A DNA stretch of 8,058 nt from an uncultured Collinsella sp. (GCA_937989795.1 CALKBB010000179.1:1-8058), one strand, 5' to 3'; counted from the stretch's first letter, positions 1-5,637 are shown. Made by a program: numbers and translations. Notes: a model not told the origin generated them from the sequence alone.

Positions 1-29
1 CCCAGGATGATGCTTGCTTCCTCGTCCAC
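1..29 (-). CDS. Possible 5' end of a truncated gene (dnaA candidate)
   Basis: On the minus strand a GTG at 29-27 follows a purine-rich GGGAGAG stretch about five bases upstream and opens a frame reading VDEEASIIL before the window ends. It lies 15 bases beyond the stop codon of the ATPase gene, so the two could be co-transcribed. In many Gram-positive bacteria dnaA lies next to oriC on the side opposite rpmH, so dnaA is a reasonable guess. Nine codons cannot identify a protein, and the start itself is uncertain. Confidence 0.3.
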
Positions 30-44
30 TGTCTCTCCCGTTCC

Positions 45-1397
45 TTAATCTCGAGCCCGCACGCGAGCGCTTCCAATTTCGGTCAGATGATATTTCTGCC
101 CATGTTTGATTACCAAGCCCGCCTGCGCCAGATCGTTGAGCGTGCGCGACCAGGTGGGTGCGGAGTTTCCAAACGCCCGCGCCAAGTCCGTTGCGCCACA
201 TTCTTGATGTTGGGCCAGATATCCTAATGCGGCGTTGCCGCGCTCGCTTACAAACACGTCCGACTGCGGTTGTGCGTATTGATTCGCCGCATTAGGATAC
301 ATCATTTGAGCTGCTGGTTGTTGAGAACTCTGCATGGGCGGCATCTGCTGTTGAAAACTTTGCGGCCACTGTTGGTAAGGTTGCGGCGGCATCTGCTGGG
401 CCCAAGGGTTCAATTGCCCCTGCGGTATCTGCTGATACGGCTGCTGGTACCCCTGAGGATACTGCTGCGGATACGGCTGGGCATATCCCTGCCGCGGCAT
501 ATATTGGGGAGGATATCCTTGCGGGTATGGTTGGTAGCCCATTTGCGCGACGTTTGGCATGGCCACCGTCTGCTGCACGGTGCCTGTATCCAGATCTGCC
601 GAGCCCATGGTCTCCGGCATGTTTTGCGCCGTGTGGCGCAGCGGTGCCTGGGGATTTTGTGCGGGAAAAGCTCCAGGCTGCTGCATGTGCGCCACGGGTT
701 GCTGCATCTGCTGTGCCGCCATGGGCTGCTGTGCAAACGTGCTGGGTAGGGGGTATGCCGGCTGCTCCGTCTCGGGGCGCACGGCAGCGCCCCGCCCTCC
801 GGCGCGCTCGATTTCCCGCACACGCTTGGGGTCCAGACTTACCGTGACCACGGTGCCATTGCCCATGTTGTCCTCGATGGATACGGCGCCGCCGGCGTTT
901 TCCAAGTACTCCTGCACCATGGGAAACCCGGCTCCAGTTCCGCGGATGTATCGCTTCATGTTGCTGTTTGCGCTGGTTACGCCAAAGTCGAAGGCACGTT
1001 CTTTGTCTTCGATCCCCGGTCCCTGGTCTGCGAATCGGATGGTGTCGCCGCCGTCCAGGATCGAGATGATAGGCTCTGCAAAGTGGGCGTGGATAAAGTT
1101 TTCGACAATCTCGCGGATAACCATGAGCGAGATGTGCCCACCCTGCTCTTTCATGCACTGGTAGACGGTGTTAGTTGTCTCTTCCAGATAGGTGCGCACG
1201 TCTTTCGGTTCGATGACGATGACGCGCGGCGTCGACAGCATGTCGTCATAGACCGCGATGCGTGCGGCATACATGGCGCCCTGCGCTTTCGCAGCGGCTT
1301 GCTCATCCTGTCCGCGCTTTTCGCGCACGCCGGTGATGTGCTCGTTGTCGGGTGCCGGGTCTCCGGAATCGACCATGGTGTAAAAGTCGTCAGACAT
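45..1397 (-). CDS. GHKL-type ATPase with Pro/Gln-rich linker and C-terminal winged helix
   Basis: This 450-residue protein has three parts. Residues about 60-190 form a histidine-kinase-like ATPase fold: the N box REIVEN with Asn100, the G1 box DQGPG at 124-128, the G2 box GTGAG at 153-157, and a closing GNGTVVTVSL strand at 179-188. Residues about 220-378 are a low-complexity linker rich in Pro, Gln, Tyr and Met. Residues about 380-450 look like a MarR-type winged helix (ATDLARAFG recognition region, then LAQAGLVIKHGQKYHLTEIG). I see no histidine-kinase phosphoacceptor segment, receiver, sensor or membrane segment, so it is probably cytoplasmic and closer to anti-sigma or serine-kinase-type ATPases than to a classical sensor kinase. 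The ATG at 1397 opens a Ser-Asp-rich N-terminus; the ribosome site is weak (GCGAG). The gene points away from the presumed origin. Its function is unknown: ATP binding is well supported, and DNA binding is inferred from the winged helix. Confidence 0.85.
   Translation of the reverse strand: MSDDFYTMVDSGDPAPDNEHITGVREKRGQDEQAAAKAQGAMYAARIAVYDDMLSTPRVIVIEPKDVRTYLEETTNTVYQCMKEQGGHISLMVIREIVENFIHAHFAEPIISILDGGDTIRFADQGPGIEDKERAFDFGVTSANSNMKRYIRGTGAGFPMVQEYLENAGGAVSIEDNMGNGTVVTVSLDPKRVREIERAGGRGAAVRPETEQPAYPLPSTFAQQPMAAQQMQQPVAHMQQPGAFPAQNPQAPLRHTAQNMPETMGSADLDTGTVQQTVAMPNVAQMGYQPYPQGYPPQYMPRQGYAQPYPQQYPQGYQQPYQQIPQGQLNPWAQQMPPQPYQQWPQSFQQQMPPMQSSQQPAAQMMYPNAANQYAQPQSDVFVSERGNAALGYLAQHQECGATDLARAFGNSAPTWSRTLNDLAQAGLVIKHGQKYHLTEIGSARVRARD
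264..740 (-). repeat. Region encoding Pro/Gln/Tyr-rich low-complexity linker
   Basis: This part of the ATPase gene encodes roughly residues 220-378, built from degenerate short units such as PYPQ, QYPQGY, MQQP and YQQP. It should be intrinsically disordered and separates the ATPase from the winged helix. The DNA is correspondingly repetitive, so length variation between strains is likely. Confidence 0.75.
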
Positions 1398-1478
1398 GCC
1401 GCTCGCAATCTTTCAAAAGGTTTCGAACAAATAGTAGCTCACCGTGCAATGTTTCTCATCTTTCGACAACTTTTCAAA

Positions 1479-1492
1479 ACCTGTTGAAAACT
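1479..1492 (-). repeat. 14-bp direct repeat, copy 1, containing a DnaA-box-like site
   Basis: ACCTGTTGAAAACT occurs here and again at 1532-1545, identical over 14 bases. The core TGTTGAAAA reads TTTTCAACA on the minus strand, two mismatches from the consensus DnaA box. The copies are 53 bp apart, close to five helical turns, so bound proteins would lie on the same face of the DNA. Confidence 0.6.
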
Positions 1493-1511
1493 TTGGAAAA
1501 CGGGCGAAAAG

Positions 1512-1520
1512 TTATCAACA
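1512..1520 (+). promoter_or_regulatory. DnaA-box-like 9-mer TTATCAACA
   Basis: It differs at one position from the consensus DnaA box TTATCCACA and sits in the centre of the cluster between rpmH and the divergent ATPase gene. It is the best match in the region. Confidence 0.6.
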
Positions 1521-1531
1521 TTGCTAACATG

Positions 1532-1545
1532 ACCTGTTGAAAACT
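1532..1545 (-). repeat. 14-bp direct repeat, copy 2, containing a DnaA-box-like site
   Basis: This is the second identical copy of ACCTGTTGAAAACT. It lies 12 bases right of the TTATCAACA box, and the two boxes are in opposite orientation. A DnaA-binding role is inferred from sequence and position only. Confidence 0.6.
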
Positions 1546-1640
1546 CGGTGAAAAATCGTGAAAAGTTGCCGTACCCCGCAAATTTCAGTTGGGCTTATGG
1601 GGGAACCGTGTGAACTGCGCGACCTTTTACCTTTGATTTC

Positions 1641-1670
1641 TTGACATTTGAACATTGATTTCCCTACAAT
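1641..1670 (+). promoter_or_regulatory. Predicted sigma-70-type promoter of rpmH
   Basis: A perfect -35 hexamer TTGACA at 1641-1646 and a -10 hexamer TACAAT at 1665-1670 are separated by 18 bp. Transcription would start near 1677, giving an rpmH leader of about 65 bases. A strong promoter fits an operon starting with a ribosomal protein gene, and it borders the DnaA-box cluster. Confidence 0.8.
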
Positions 1671-1696
1671 CTTCAAGCTCACGTGTCTATATCTGC

Positions 1697-1714
1697 GTCC
1701 GCGCTCCCGCGGAC
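1697..1714 (+). promoter_or_regulatory. Perfect hairpin in the rpmH leader
   Basis: GTCCGCG at 1697-1703 pairs perfectly with CGCGGAC at 1708-1714 across a 4-base loop (CTCC). It lies between the predicted transcription start and the ribosome binding site, ending 14 bases before the AGGAGG. No T-run follows, so it is not an intrinsic terminator. It could stabilise the leader or be a regulatory structure. Confidence 0.6.
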
Positions 1715-1728
1715 ACTCGAAATGCAGC

Positions 1729-1734
1729 AGGAGG
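1729..1734 (+). promoter_or_regulatory. Ribosome binding site fixing the rpmH start
   Basis: AGGAGG lies eight bases before the ATG at 1743. This selects the short 44-codon rpmH over an in-frame GTG at 1683 that would add 20 residues foreign to the L34 family. Confidence 0.9.
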
Positions 1735-1742
1735 AACTTAAG

Positions 1743-1877
1743 ATGAAGCGTACGTATCAGCCTAATAAGCGTAAGCGTGCCAAGACCCATGGCTTCCGTG
1801 CCCGTATGGCCACCAAGGGTGGTCGTGCCGTGCTCGCCCGTCGCCGCGCCAAGGGCCGCAAGCGTCTCACTGTCTAG
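1743..1877 (+). CDS. rpmH: 50S ribosomal protein L34
   Basis: The 44-residue product is the small, very basic large-subunit protein L34, which binds 23S rRNA. The family signature MKRTYQPNKRKRAKTHGFRARM opens the protein (written here as its first residues MKRTYQPNKRKR, then AKTHGFRARM), and it ends in the usual Arg/Lys-rich GRKRLTV. Length matches the family, and the start is fixed by a strong Shine-Dalgarno site. It is the first gene of a run with rnpA, yidD, yidC and jag, an arrangement conserved near many bacterial origins. rnpA begins 20 bases after its stop. Codons are mostly the GC-ending kind, as expected for a highly expressed gene in a GC-rich genome. Confidence 0.98.
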   Translation: MKRTYQPNKRKRAKTHGFRARMATKGGRAVLARRRAKGRKRLTV

Positions 1878-1897
1878 CAGCGATACACACATCTCGC

Positions 1898-2236
1898 ATG
1901 AAGACTATTAAGTCTCGGCAAGATTTCGAGCATGTGTTCAGTCAGGGGCGTCGTTTCAATCACCCTCTGATTCGAATGACCATATGTGAATCGGTTGGCG
2001 AAGGCGACTCCGGAAGGGTCGCCTTCGTTGGTGCTAAACGGCTCGGTTGTGCAGTTGTGCGCAACCGTTCTAAGCGTGTGATGCGCGAGGCCGCCCGCAG
2101 CTGCGGATTTCCCGTTGCGGGTTATGACATCATCTTGTTCGCGACTCCCAAGACGAGGATCTCCTCGCCGCAGGAGATGGACAAGGCATTGCGTTCGCTT
2201 ATGAAACGCGCCGGCGTTGCCGGGGAGGAGCGATGA
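1898..2236 (+). CDS. rnpA: Ribonuclease P protein component
   Basis: The 112-residue protein is the small basic subunit that binds RNase P RNA and helps it cleave the 5' leader from precursor tRNAs. The family signature is present: an N-terminal KSRQDFEHVFSQGRRF segment and the RNR helix KRLGCAVVRNRSKRVMREA at about residues 47-65, with Arg55, Asn56 and Arg57 central. Length is typical. The ATG at 1898 gives a family-like N-terminus but has no good Shine-Dalgarno site, so translation may depend on coupling to rpmH 20 bases upstream. The last four bases overlap the yidD start (ATGA). The coding sequence contains a long perfect inverted repeat at 1999-2027. Confidence 0.96.
   Translation: MKTIKSRQDFEHVFSQGRRFNHPLIRMTICESVGEGDSGRVAFVGAKRLGCAVVRNRSKRVMREAARSCGFPVAGYDIILFATPKTRISSPQEMDKALRSLMKRAGVAGEER
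1999..2027 (+). repeat. 10-bp perfect inverted repeat inside rnpA
   Basis: CGAAGGCGAC at 1999-2008 is matched exactly by GTCGCCTTCG at 2018-2027 around a 9-base loop that contains TCCGGA. G-T wobble pairs can extend the stem at its base. It encodes residues around GEGDSGRVAFVG, just before the RNR motif. No T-run follows, so it is not an intrinsic terminator. Confidence 0.6.
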
Positions 2237-2457
2237 GCAATCACGTTTTGCGACGTGTTGCCATCGCTCCTATTCGCATATATCAACAGGTTATTTCGCC
2301 CTTATTACCTGACGCCTGCATTTATTACCCAACGTGCTCGCAATATGCCGTTCAGGCGATTGAGAAGTACGGTGTTTTGAGAGGCTGCTGGCTTGCCGTG
2401 AGGCGCATCGCTCGCTGCAATCCCCTGCACGTCGGCGGTTATGACCCTGTGCCTTAG
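2233..2457 (+). CDS. yidD: Membrane protein insertion efficiency factor YidD
   Basis: The 74-residue product belongs to the YidD (UPF0161) family, small membrane-associated proteins thought to assist YidC/Sec insertion of inner-membrane proteins. The hallmarks are visible: an amphipathic N-terminus (IAPIRIYQQVISPLLP), the cysteine motif CIYYPTCSQYA with Cys29 and Cys35, and the C-terminal RCNPLHVGGYDPVP at residues 61-74. The start overlaps the rnpA stop as ATGA, and a purine-rich GGGGAGGAG sits just before it within rnpA, so the two are translationally coupled. yidC follows 29 bases after the stop, matching the known gene order and functional pairing. Confidence 0.95.
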   Translation: MSNHVLRRVAIAPIRIYQQVISPLLPDACIYYPTCSQYAVQAIEKYGVLRGCWLAVRRIARCNPLHVGGYDPVP

Positions 2458-2486
2458 CGGGCACTCGCTATCGGAGGAAAATTTAC

Positions 2487-3257
2487 ATGTGGGATTGGAT
2501 CGTTAACATCCTTTTCGAGCTGCTCAAGCTCATCCAGACCTTTGCGGTCGACTGGGGCCTGTCCATCATCATCCTGGTGGTCATCATCCGTCTGCTGCTG
2601 ACGCCGCTCATGCTCAAGTCGACAAAGTCGACGGCTCGCATGCAGGTGCTGCAGCCCAAGATGCTCGAAATCCAGGAGCGCTTCGCCGACGATCCCCAGC
2701 GTCAGGCCGAGGAGATGCAGAAGTTCTACAGCGAGAACAAGTTCAATCCGCTGGCCGGCTGCCTGCCGCTTCTGATTCAGATGCCCATCCTTATTGCCCT
2801 GTTCACGCTTCTGCGCAACCTGCCGCAGTACTTTAACGACGGCACGTTCTCGTTCTTTAACATCCTGCCCGATCTGACCACCACGCCGAGCGCCTCTTTT
2901 GCCGATGGCTTTATGGTTGCGCTGCCTGCGCTGATTTGCCTGATTCTGTTTGCCGTTCTCACCTTGATTCCGCAGCTGTATATGTCCCGCAATCAGACCG
3001 GTCAGCAGGCCCAGAGCATGCGTATGATGGCTGTTGTCATGACCGTCATGATGCTTTGGATGGGCTGGAGCCTGCCCGTCGGCGTTCTGCTGTACTACGA
3101 TGTGTCTTCTGCCTGGCAGGTTATCCAGCAGATCTTCGTGACGCAGAAGGTTATCGACAAGGCTAAGGCCGATGAGGAGGAGCGCCTCAAGAACGCTCCG
3201 CTTCAGGTCGAGGTTACTCGTCGCGAGAAGAAGCCGCGCCCGCACAAGAAGAAGTAG
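2487..3257 (+). CDS. yidC: Membrane protein insertase YidC/Oxa1 family
   Basis: The 256-residue protein is a short, Gram-positive-type YidC that inserts and folds membrane proteins, alone or with the Sec translocon. Predicted membrane segments lie at about residues 22-43, 89-110, 141-165 and a long hydrophobic stretch at 177-215 that probably holds two passes. Arg35 in the first segment (VVIIRLLLTPL) corresponds to the conserved positive residue of the hydrophilic groove. Residues 44-88 form the charged cytoplasmic hairpin, and the tail ends in basic RREKKPRPHKKK, which could contact ribosomes. I see no lipobox or cleavable signal, unlike SpoIIIJ-type homologues, and no large periplasmic domain as in Proteobacteria. 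GGAGGA at 2473-2478 supports the ATG. Neighbouring yidD and jag are its usual partners. Confidence 0.96.
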   Translation: MWDWIVNILFELLKLIQTFAVDWGLSIIILVVIIRLLLTPLMLKSTKSTARMQVLQPKMLEIQERFADDPQRQAEEMQKFYSENKFNPLAGCLPLLIQMPILIALFTLLRNLPQYFNDGTFSFFNILPDLTTTPSASFADGFMVALPALICLILFAVLTLIPQLYMSRNQTGQQAQSMRMMAVVMTVMMLWMGWSLPVGVLLYYDVSSAWQVIQQIFVTQKVIDKAKADEEERLKNAPLQVEVTRREKKPRPHKKK

Positions 3258-3274
3258 TGGGATAGTATTCTTAT

Positions 3275-3286
3275 TTAGGTACCTAA
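3275..3286. repeat. 12-bp perfect palindrome, copy 1
   Basis: TTAGGTACCTAA is its own reverse complement and lies in the yidC-jag gap. The same palindrome recurs at 6776-6787, and the identity between copies extends to TTTAGGTACCTAAC. It ends five bases before the GGAG that serves jag, so a bound protein could influence jag expression. No regulator is identified. Confidence 0.6.
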
Positions 3287-3291
3287 CTTTT

Positions 3292-3295
3292 GGAG
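3292..3295 (+). promoter_or_regulatory. Ribosome binding site deciding the jag start
   Basis: GGAG lies six bases before the ATG at 3302, supporting that start. A TTG at 3290 in the same frame would overlap this site and add only four residues. Confidence 0.65.
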
Positions 3296-3301
3296 TTCGT
3301 T

Positions 3302-3871
3302 ATGTCTGAAGAGATCGTCGAGGATATGCTTGAGGAGGTTGCCCCGCAGGTCGCGGGCGATTATCCCGAGATTGCACAGCGTTACAAGGCTGGTGAAGAG
3401 CTGACCGATGAGGAGCTCGACACCATTGCCGATGTTGCGATTTCCATTCTGCGTTCCATCCTTTCGCACTTCGATGCGGCGAACTCTCCCATCGATGAGT
3501 ATGAGGGCGATGAGGGCGAGTTGATTCTGGACGTAACCGCTCCGGATCTTGCTGTTCTTATTGGTCGTCATGGACGCACCCTCGATGCTCTTCAGGTTAT
3601 GTTCTCGCTGCTGGTGAGCCGCAAGCTTGGCTTTAGGTATCCGGTCGTCGTTGACGTTGAGGGCTATAAGAGCCGTCGACAGGACAAGGTTGCTTCTATT
3701 GCACAGTCCGCCGCCGAGCGCGCTATTCGCACTCATAAGAGTGTTTCGCTGCCGCCTATGAATGCCTATGAACGTCGACTGGTTCATATTGCCCTTCGTG
3801 GTAACGATGCTGTAGACACGCATTCTGAGGGCTCTGATCCCGATCGCCATGTTGTGATTGTTGCTCGATAA
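3302..3871 (+). CDS. jag: KH-R3H RNA-binding protein Jag/KhpB
   Basis: The 189-residue protein is a Jag/KhpB-type single-stranded nucleic-acid-binding protein. Such proteins bind RNA, often with KhpA, and affect cell elongation and division in Firmicutes. Residues about 70-120 form the KH domain, with the GxxG loop as GRHG at 88-91. Residues about 130-189 form the R3H domain, with PPMNAYERRLVH containing Arg158 and His162. The N-terminal Jag_N domain of longer homologues is absent; an acidic helical region (residues 1-70) takes its place, as in other actinobacterial forms I know of. The gene lies 44 bases after yidC, its standard neighbour, and is followed by a strong terminator, so it closes the rpmH operon. 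Confidence 0.94.
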   Translation: MSEEIVEDMLEEVAPQVAGDYPEIAQRYKAGEELTDEELDTIADVAISILRSILSHFDAANSPIDEYEGDEGELILDVTAPDLAVLIGRHGRTLDALQVMFSLLVSRKLGFRYPVVVDVEGYKSRRQDKVASIAQSAAERAIRTHKSVSLPPMNAYERRLVHIALRGNDAVDTHSEGSDPDRHVVIVAR

Positions 3872-3889
3872 GCTTCTCGAGTCTATGCT

Positions 3890-3921
3890 AAGGGGACGTG
3901 GTTTCCACGTCCCCTTTTTTT
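3890..3921 (+). terminator. Strong intrinsic terminator after jag
   Basis: AAGGGGACGTGG at 3890-3901 pairs perfectly with CCACGTCCCCTT at 3905-3916 around a TTT loop, followed by T residues through 3921. It ends the rpmH-jag transcription unit and separates it from rsmG. The stem also contains A residues opposite the T-run, so some termination in the reverse direction is possible. Confidence 0.93.
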
Positions 3922-3954
3922 GTCAAAAGTTCTCGATACACTGATTTTTGTCAG

Positions 3955-3961
3955 AAAGGAG
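3955..3961 (+). promoter_or_regulatory. Ribosome binding site deciding the rsmG start
   Basis: AAAGGAG ends five bases before a TTG at 3967, the ideal distance. A GTG at 3973 would sit 11 bases away, and a GTG at 3898 would lie inside the terminator hairpin. Confidence 0.8.
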
Positions 3962-3966
3962 TCGTC

Positions 3967-4704
3967 TTGTTTGTGTTAACTAATGAGCAGGCAAGTCTGA
4001 TGCTGTCCCGTCTCATATCGTATTGTAAAGACTATTCTCTGAAGGTCTCCGAGGATAGCCTTCGTGTCTGTATCCAGCATCTTGATCTTGTTCTGGAAGC
4101 CAATAAGACTACCAATTTAACACGCATCCTAAATGTCAATGATGCTGCTATCCTCCATATTCTGGACTCACTTGTTTTGCTTCCCTATATTAATAAAGCT
4201 CCTGAAGGTGCTTTGCTGGATATGGGTACCGGTGCTGGCTTCCCCGGTATTCCGTTGACTATTGCAAGCGGACGGAAGGCTACCTATATCGATTCGGTTG
4301 GCAAGAAGGTTGATGCCGTTAATTCCTTTGTTAAGGAGCTTGGTCTTAAGTATGCTCATGCCGTTCACGATCGTCTTGAGGAATATGCCCGATCCCATAA
4401 GAAACAATTTGCTGTCGTTACTGCTCGCGCGCTTGCACCGTTACCAGTTCTCGTTGAGTACGCTTCTCCTTTCTTAAAAGATGGAGGCTTCTTTGTCATT
4501 ACTAAGGGGAACCCGTCGGACGATGAACTTCAGTCTGGCATGGCTGCTGCAAAGATATGCGGGTTTACCACGCTTATGACGGATGATTTGAATTTGCCAA
4601 ATGACTTGGGTCATCGTGAGTTCATAATTTTAAAAAAGTCTCGTCCGTCATCCGTTTCTCTTCCTCGTGCTAATGGCATGGCGAAGAAGAATCCGCTTGC
4701 CTAG
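3967..4704 (+). CDS. rsmG: 16S rRNA (guanine-527-N7)-methyltransferase RsmG
   Basis: The 245-residue protein (formerly GidB) transfers a methyl group from S-adenosylmethionine to N7 of G527 in 16S rRNA; loss in other bacteria gives low-level streptomycin resistance. Visible signatures are NKTTNLTRI at 46-54, the SAM-binding loop DMGTGAGFPG at 85-94, and TARALAPLPVLVEYA further on, all typical of the family. The start is taken as TTG at 3967 because of the AAAGGAG five bases upstream; an upstream in-frame GTG would begin inside a terminator. Its position just before parA-parB is common. Codons are clearly more AT-ending than in rpmH-yidC. The three parS sites begin immediately after its stop. 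Confidence 0.95.
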   Translation: MFVLTNEQASLMLSRLISYCKDYSLKVSEDSLRVCIQHLDLVLEANKTTNLTRILNVNDAAILHILDSLVLLPYINKAPEGALLDMGTGAGFPGIPLTIASGRKATYIDSVGKKVDAVNSFVKELGLKYAHAVHDRLEEYARSHKKQFAVVTARALAPLPVLVEYASPFLKDGGFFVITKGNPSDDELQSGMAAAKICGFTTLMTDDLNLPNDLGHREFIILKKSRPSSVSLPRANGMAKKNPLA

Positions 4705-4705
4705 A

Positions 4706-4721
4706 TGTTTCACGTGAAACA
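4706..4721. promoter_or_regulatory. parS: parS site 1 (centromere, ParB-binding)
   Basis: TGTTTCACGTGAAACA is the canonical 16-bp bacterial parS, here a perfect palindrome starting one base after the rsmG stop codon. ParB loads here as a CTP-dependent clamp in the families studied. It is the first of three copies upstream of parA. Confidence 0.97.
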
Positions 4722-4744
4722 TAATGGATAGTGATGACTTGCTA

Positions 4745-4760
4745 TGTTTCACGTGAAACA
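4745..4760. promoter_or_regulatory. parS: parS site 2 (centromere, ParB-binding)
   Basis: This is a second exact canonical parS. Its palindrome is perfect beyond the core, over 24 bp at 4741-4764, longer than the flanks of the other two copies. Its start is 39 bp from that of site 1. Confidence 0.97.
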
Positions 4761-4782
4761 TAGCGGGAATGTCGAATCGGAA

Positions 4783-4798
4783 TGTTTCACGTGAAACA
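4783..4798. promoter_or_regulatory. parS: parS site 3 (centromere, ParB-binding)
   Basis: This third exact canonical parS starts 38 bp after site 2 and ends 38 bp before the parA start codon. ParB bound here would lie close to or over the parA promoter region, so autoregulation is plausible though not shown. Confidence 0.97.
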
Positions 4799-4836
4799 TC
4801 CTCCGTTTAATAGCTTTAAATACACCAGGAGGGACC

Positions 4837-5637
4837 GTGGGATTTCGCGACGTTAAGCGTTCAAAAAGCGCAAAAGACACGCGTATCATTGCAATCATCA
4901 ATCAAAAAGGCGGCGTAGGTAAGTCTACGACAGCCGTCAACCTCGCAGCTGCATTGGGAGAACAGGGTCGAAAAACGCTGATTGTTGATTTTGACCCGCA
5001 AGGCAATAGTACGAGCGGTTTTGGAATTGAAAAAGAAGACCTGGATCACTGTATCTATGATGCATTGCTAAATGATGTTCCAGCGGAATCGCTTGTTCTT
5101 GATACAAATTGTAAAAAGGTCTTTGTGATTCCAGCTACCATCCAACTTGCTGGCGCGGAAATCGAGCTTGTAAGCGCGATTGCTCGTGAAACTCGCCTAA
5201 AAGATCTACTAGAGCCTATTCAGGATGAGTTTGACTTCATCTTTATCGACTGTCCGCCTTCGCTTGGTTTGTTAACGATTAATGCGTTGACGGCAGCAGA
5301 TAGCGTTTTGATTCCAATCCAGTGCGAGTATTATGCACTCGAAGGTGTCACAAAGCTTCTTGAGTCGATGAAAATGGTTAAATCGCGCCTGAATAAGACT
5401 CTTGATACGTATGGCGTGCTTATGACGATGTATGATTCGCGTACATCGCTTTCAAATCAAGTTGTTGAAGAAGTGCAATCGTATTTTGGCGAGAAGACAT
5501 TCAAAACCCTGATTCCGCGTACCGTTAAAATTTCGGAAGCACCGTCGTTCGGAGAACCTGTCATTACCTATGCGCCTCAGAACAAGGGTGCAAAGGCGTA
5601 TATGAACCTTGCTAAAGAGGTGATTAAGCGTGCCTAG
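4837..5637 (+). CDS. parA: Chromosome partitioning ATPase ParA (Soj)
   Basis: The 266-residue protein is the ATPase that, bound to ATP and nucleoid DNA, moves ParB-parS complexes to segregate origins. The deviant Walker A motif KGGVGKST spans residues 24-31, with both signature lysines (Lys24, Lys29). Walker A' is DFDPQGN at 51-57, and Walker B ends in FIFIDCPPS around Asp138. Length is typical for chromosomal ParA. The N-terminal 15 residues (FRDVKRSKSAKD) are basic and precede the core; such tails can bind ParB or DNA. The start is GTG at 4837, with AGGAGG four bases upstream, slightly close. Three parS sites precede it, and its stop overlaps the parB start by eight bases. Confidence 0.97.
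   Translation: MGFRDVKRSKSAKDTRIIAIINQKGGVGKSTTAVNLAAALGEQGRKTLIVDFDPQGNSTSGFGIEKEDLDHCIYDALLNDVPAESLVLDTNCKKVFVIPATIQLAGAEIELVSAIARETRLKDLLEPIQDEFDFIFIDCPPSLGLLTINALTAADSVLIPIQCEYYALEGVTKLLESMKMVKSRLNKTLDTYGVLMTMYDSRTSLSNQVVEEVQSYFGEKTFKTLIPRTVKISEAPSFGEPVITYAPQNKGAKAYMNLAKEVIKRA

Larger units (their letters stand above)
1398..1640. other. oriC: Putative chromosomal replication origin (oriC)
   Basis: This non-coding stretch between the minus-strand ATPase and the rpmH promoter is AT-richer than its neighbours. It is dense in DnaA-box-like 9-mers: TTATCAACA at 1512-1520 and TGTTGAAAA (reverse complement TTTTCAACA) at 1482-1490 and 1535-1543, plus weaker forms such as TTTGGAAAA at 1492-1500. 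CAACTTTTC at 1467-1475 is the inverse of GAAAAGTTG at 1560-1568, framing the cluster. Genes on the two sides diverge from here, and rpmH-rnpA on one side with parABS nearby is the classic setting of a bacterial origin. No clear unwinding element was pinned down. Confidence 0.72.

Noticed and set aside
292..1158. Long alternative frames within the ATPase gene on both strands
   Set aside because: Translations are Arg/His/Ala-rich without domains, whereas the chosen frame has all GHKL boxes.
1683..1742. Upstream GTG start extending rpmH by 20 residues
   Set aside because: The extension runs through the leader hairpin and AGGAGG, and L34 proteins begin at MKRTYQP.
2454..3245. 263-codon open frame on the minus strand opposite yidC
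   Set aside because: It lies wholly antisense to a clear yidC, has a Gln/His/Arg-rich unstructured composition and no ribosome site; it reflects codon bias of the real gene.
3275..3286. Palindrome as a DtxR/IdeR iron box
   Set aside because: Half-sites look alike but the family box has a 7-base spacer between them, absent here.
3920..3946. Candidate rsmG promoter (TTGTCA followed by weak -10-like hexamers)
   Set aside because: No -10 hexamer lies at an acceptable 16-18 bp spacing; a promoter must exist after the terminator but I could not place it.
3898..3966. Upstream GTG start extending rsmG by 23 residues
   Set aside because: It lies in the terminator hairpin stem and would put the ribosome site inside the coding region.
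4783..4811. Candidate parA promoter with TTTAAT as -10 and its -35 inside parS site 3
   Set aside because: The -35 region TGTTTC is poor; plausible for autoregulation but not supported enough to list.
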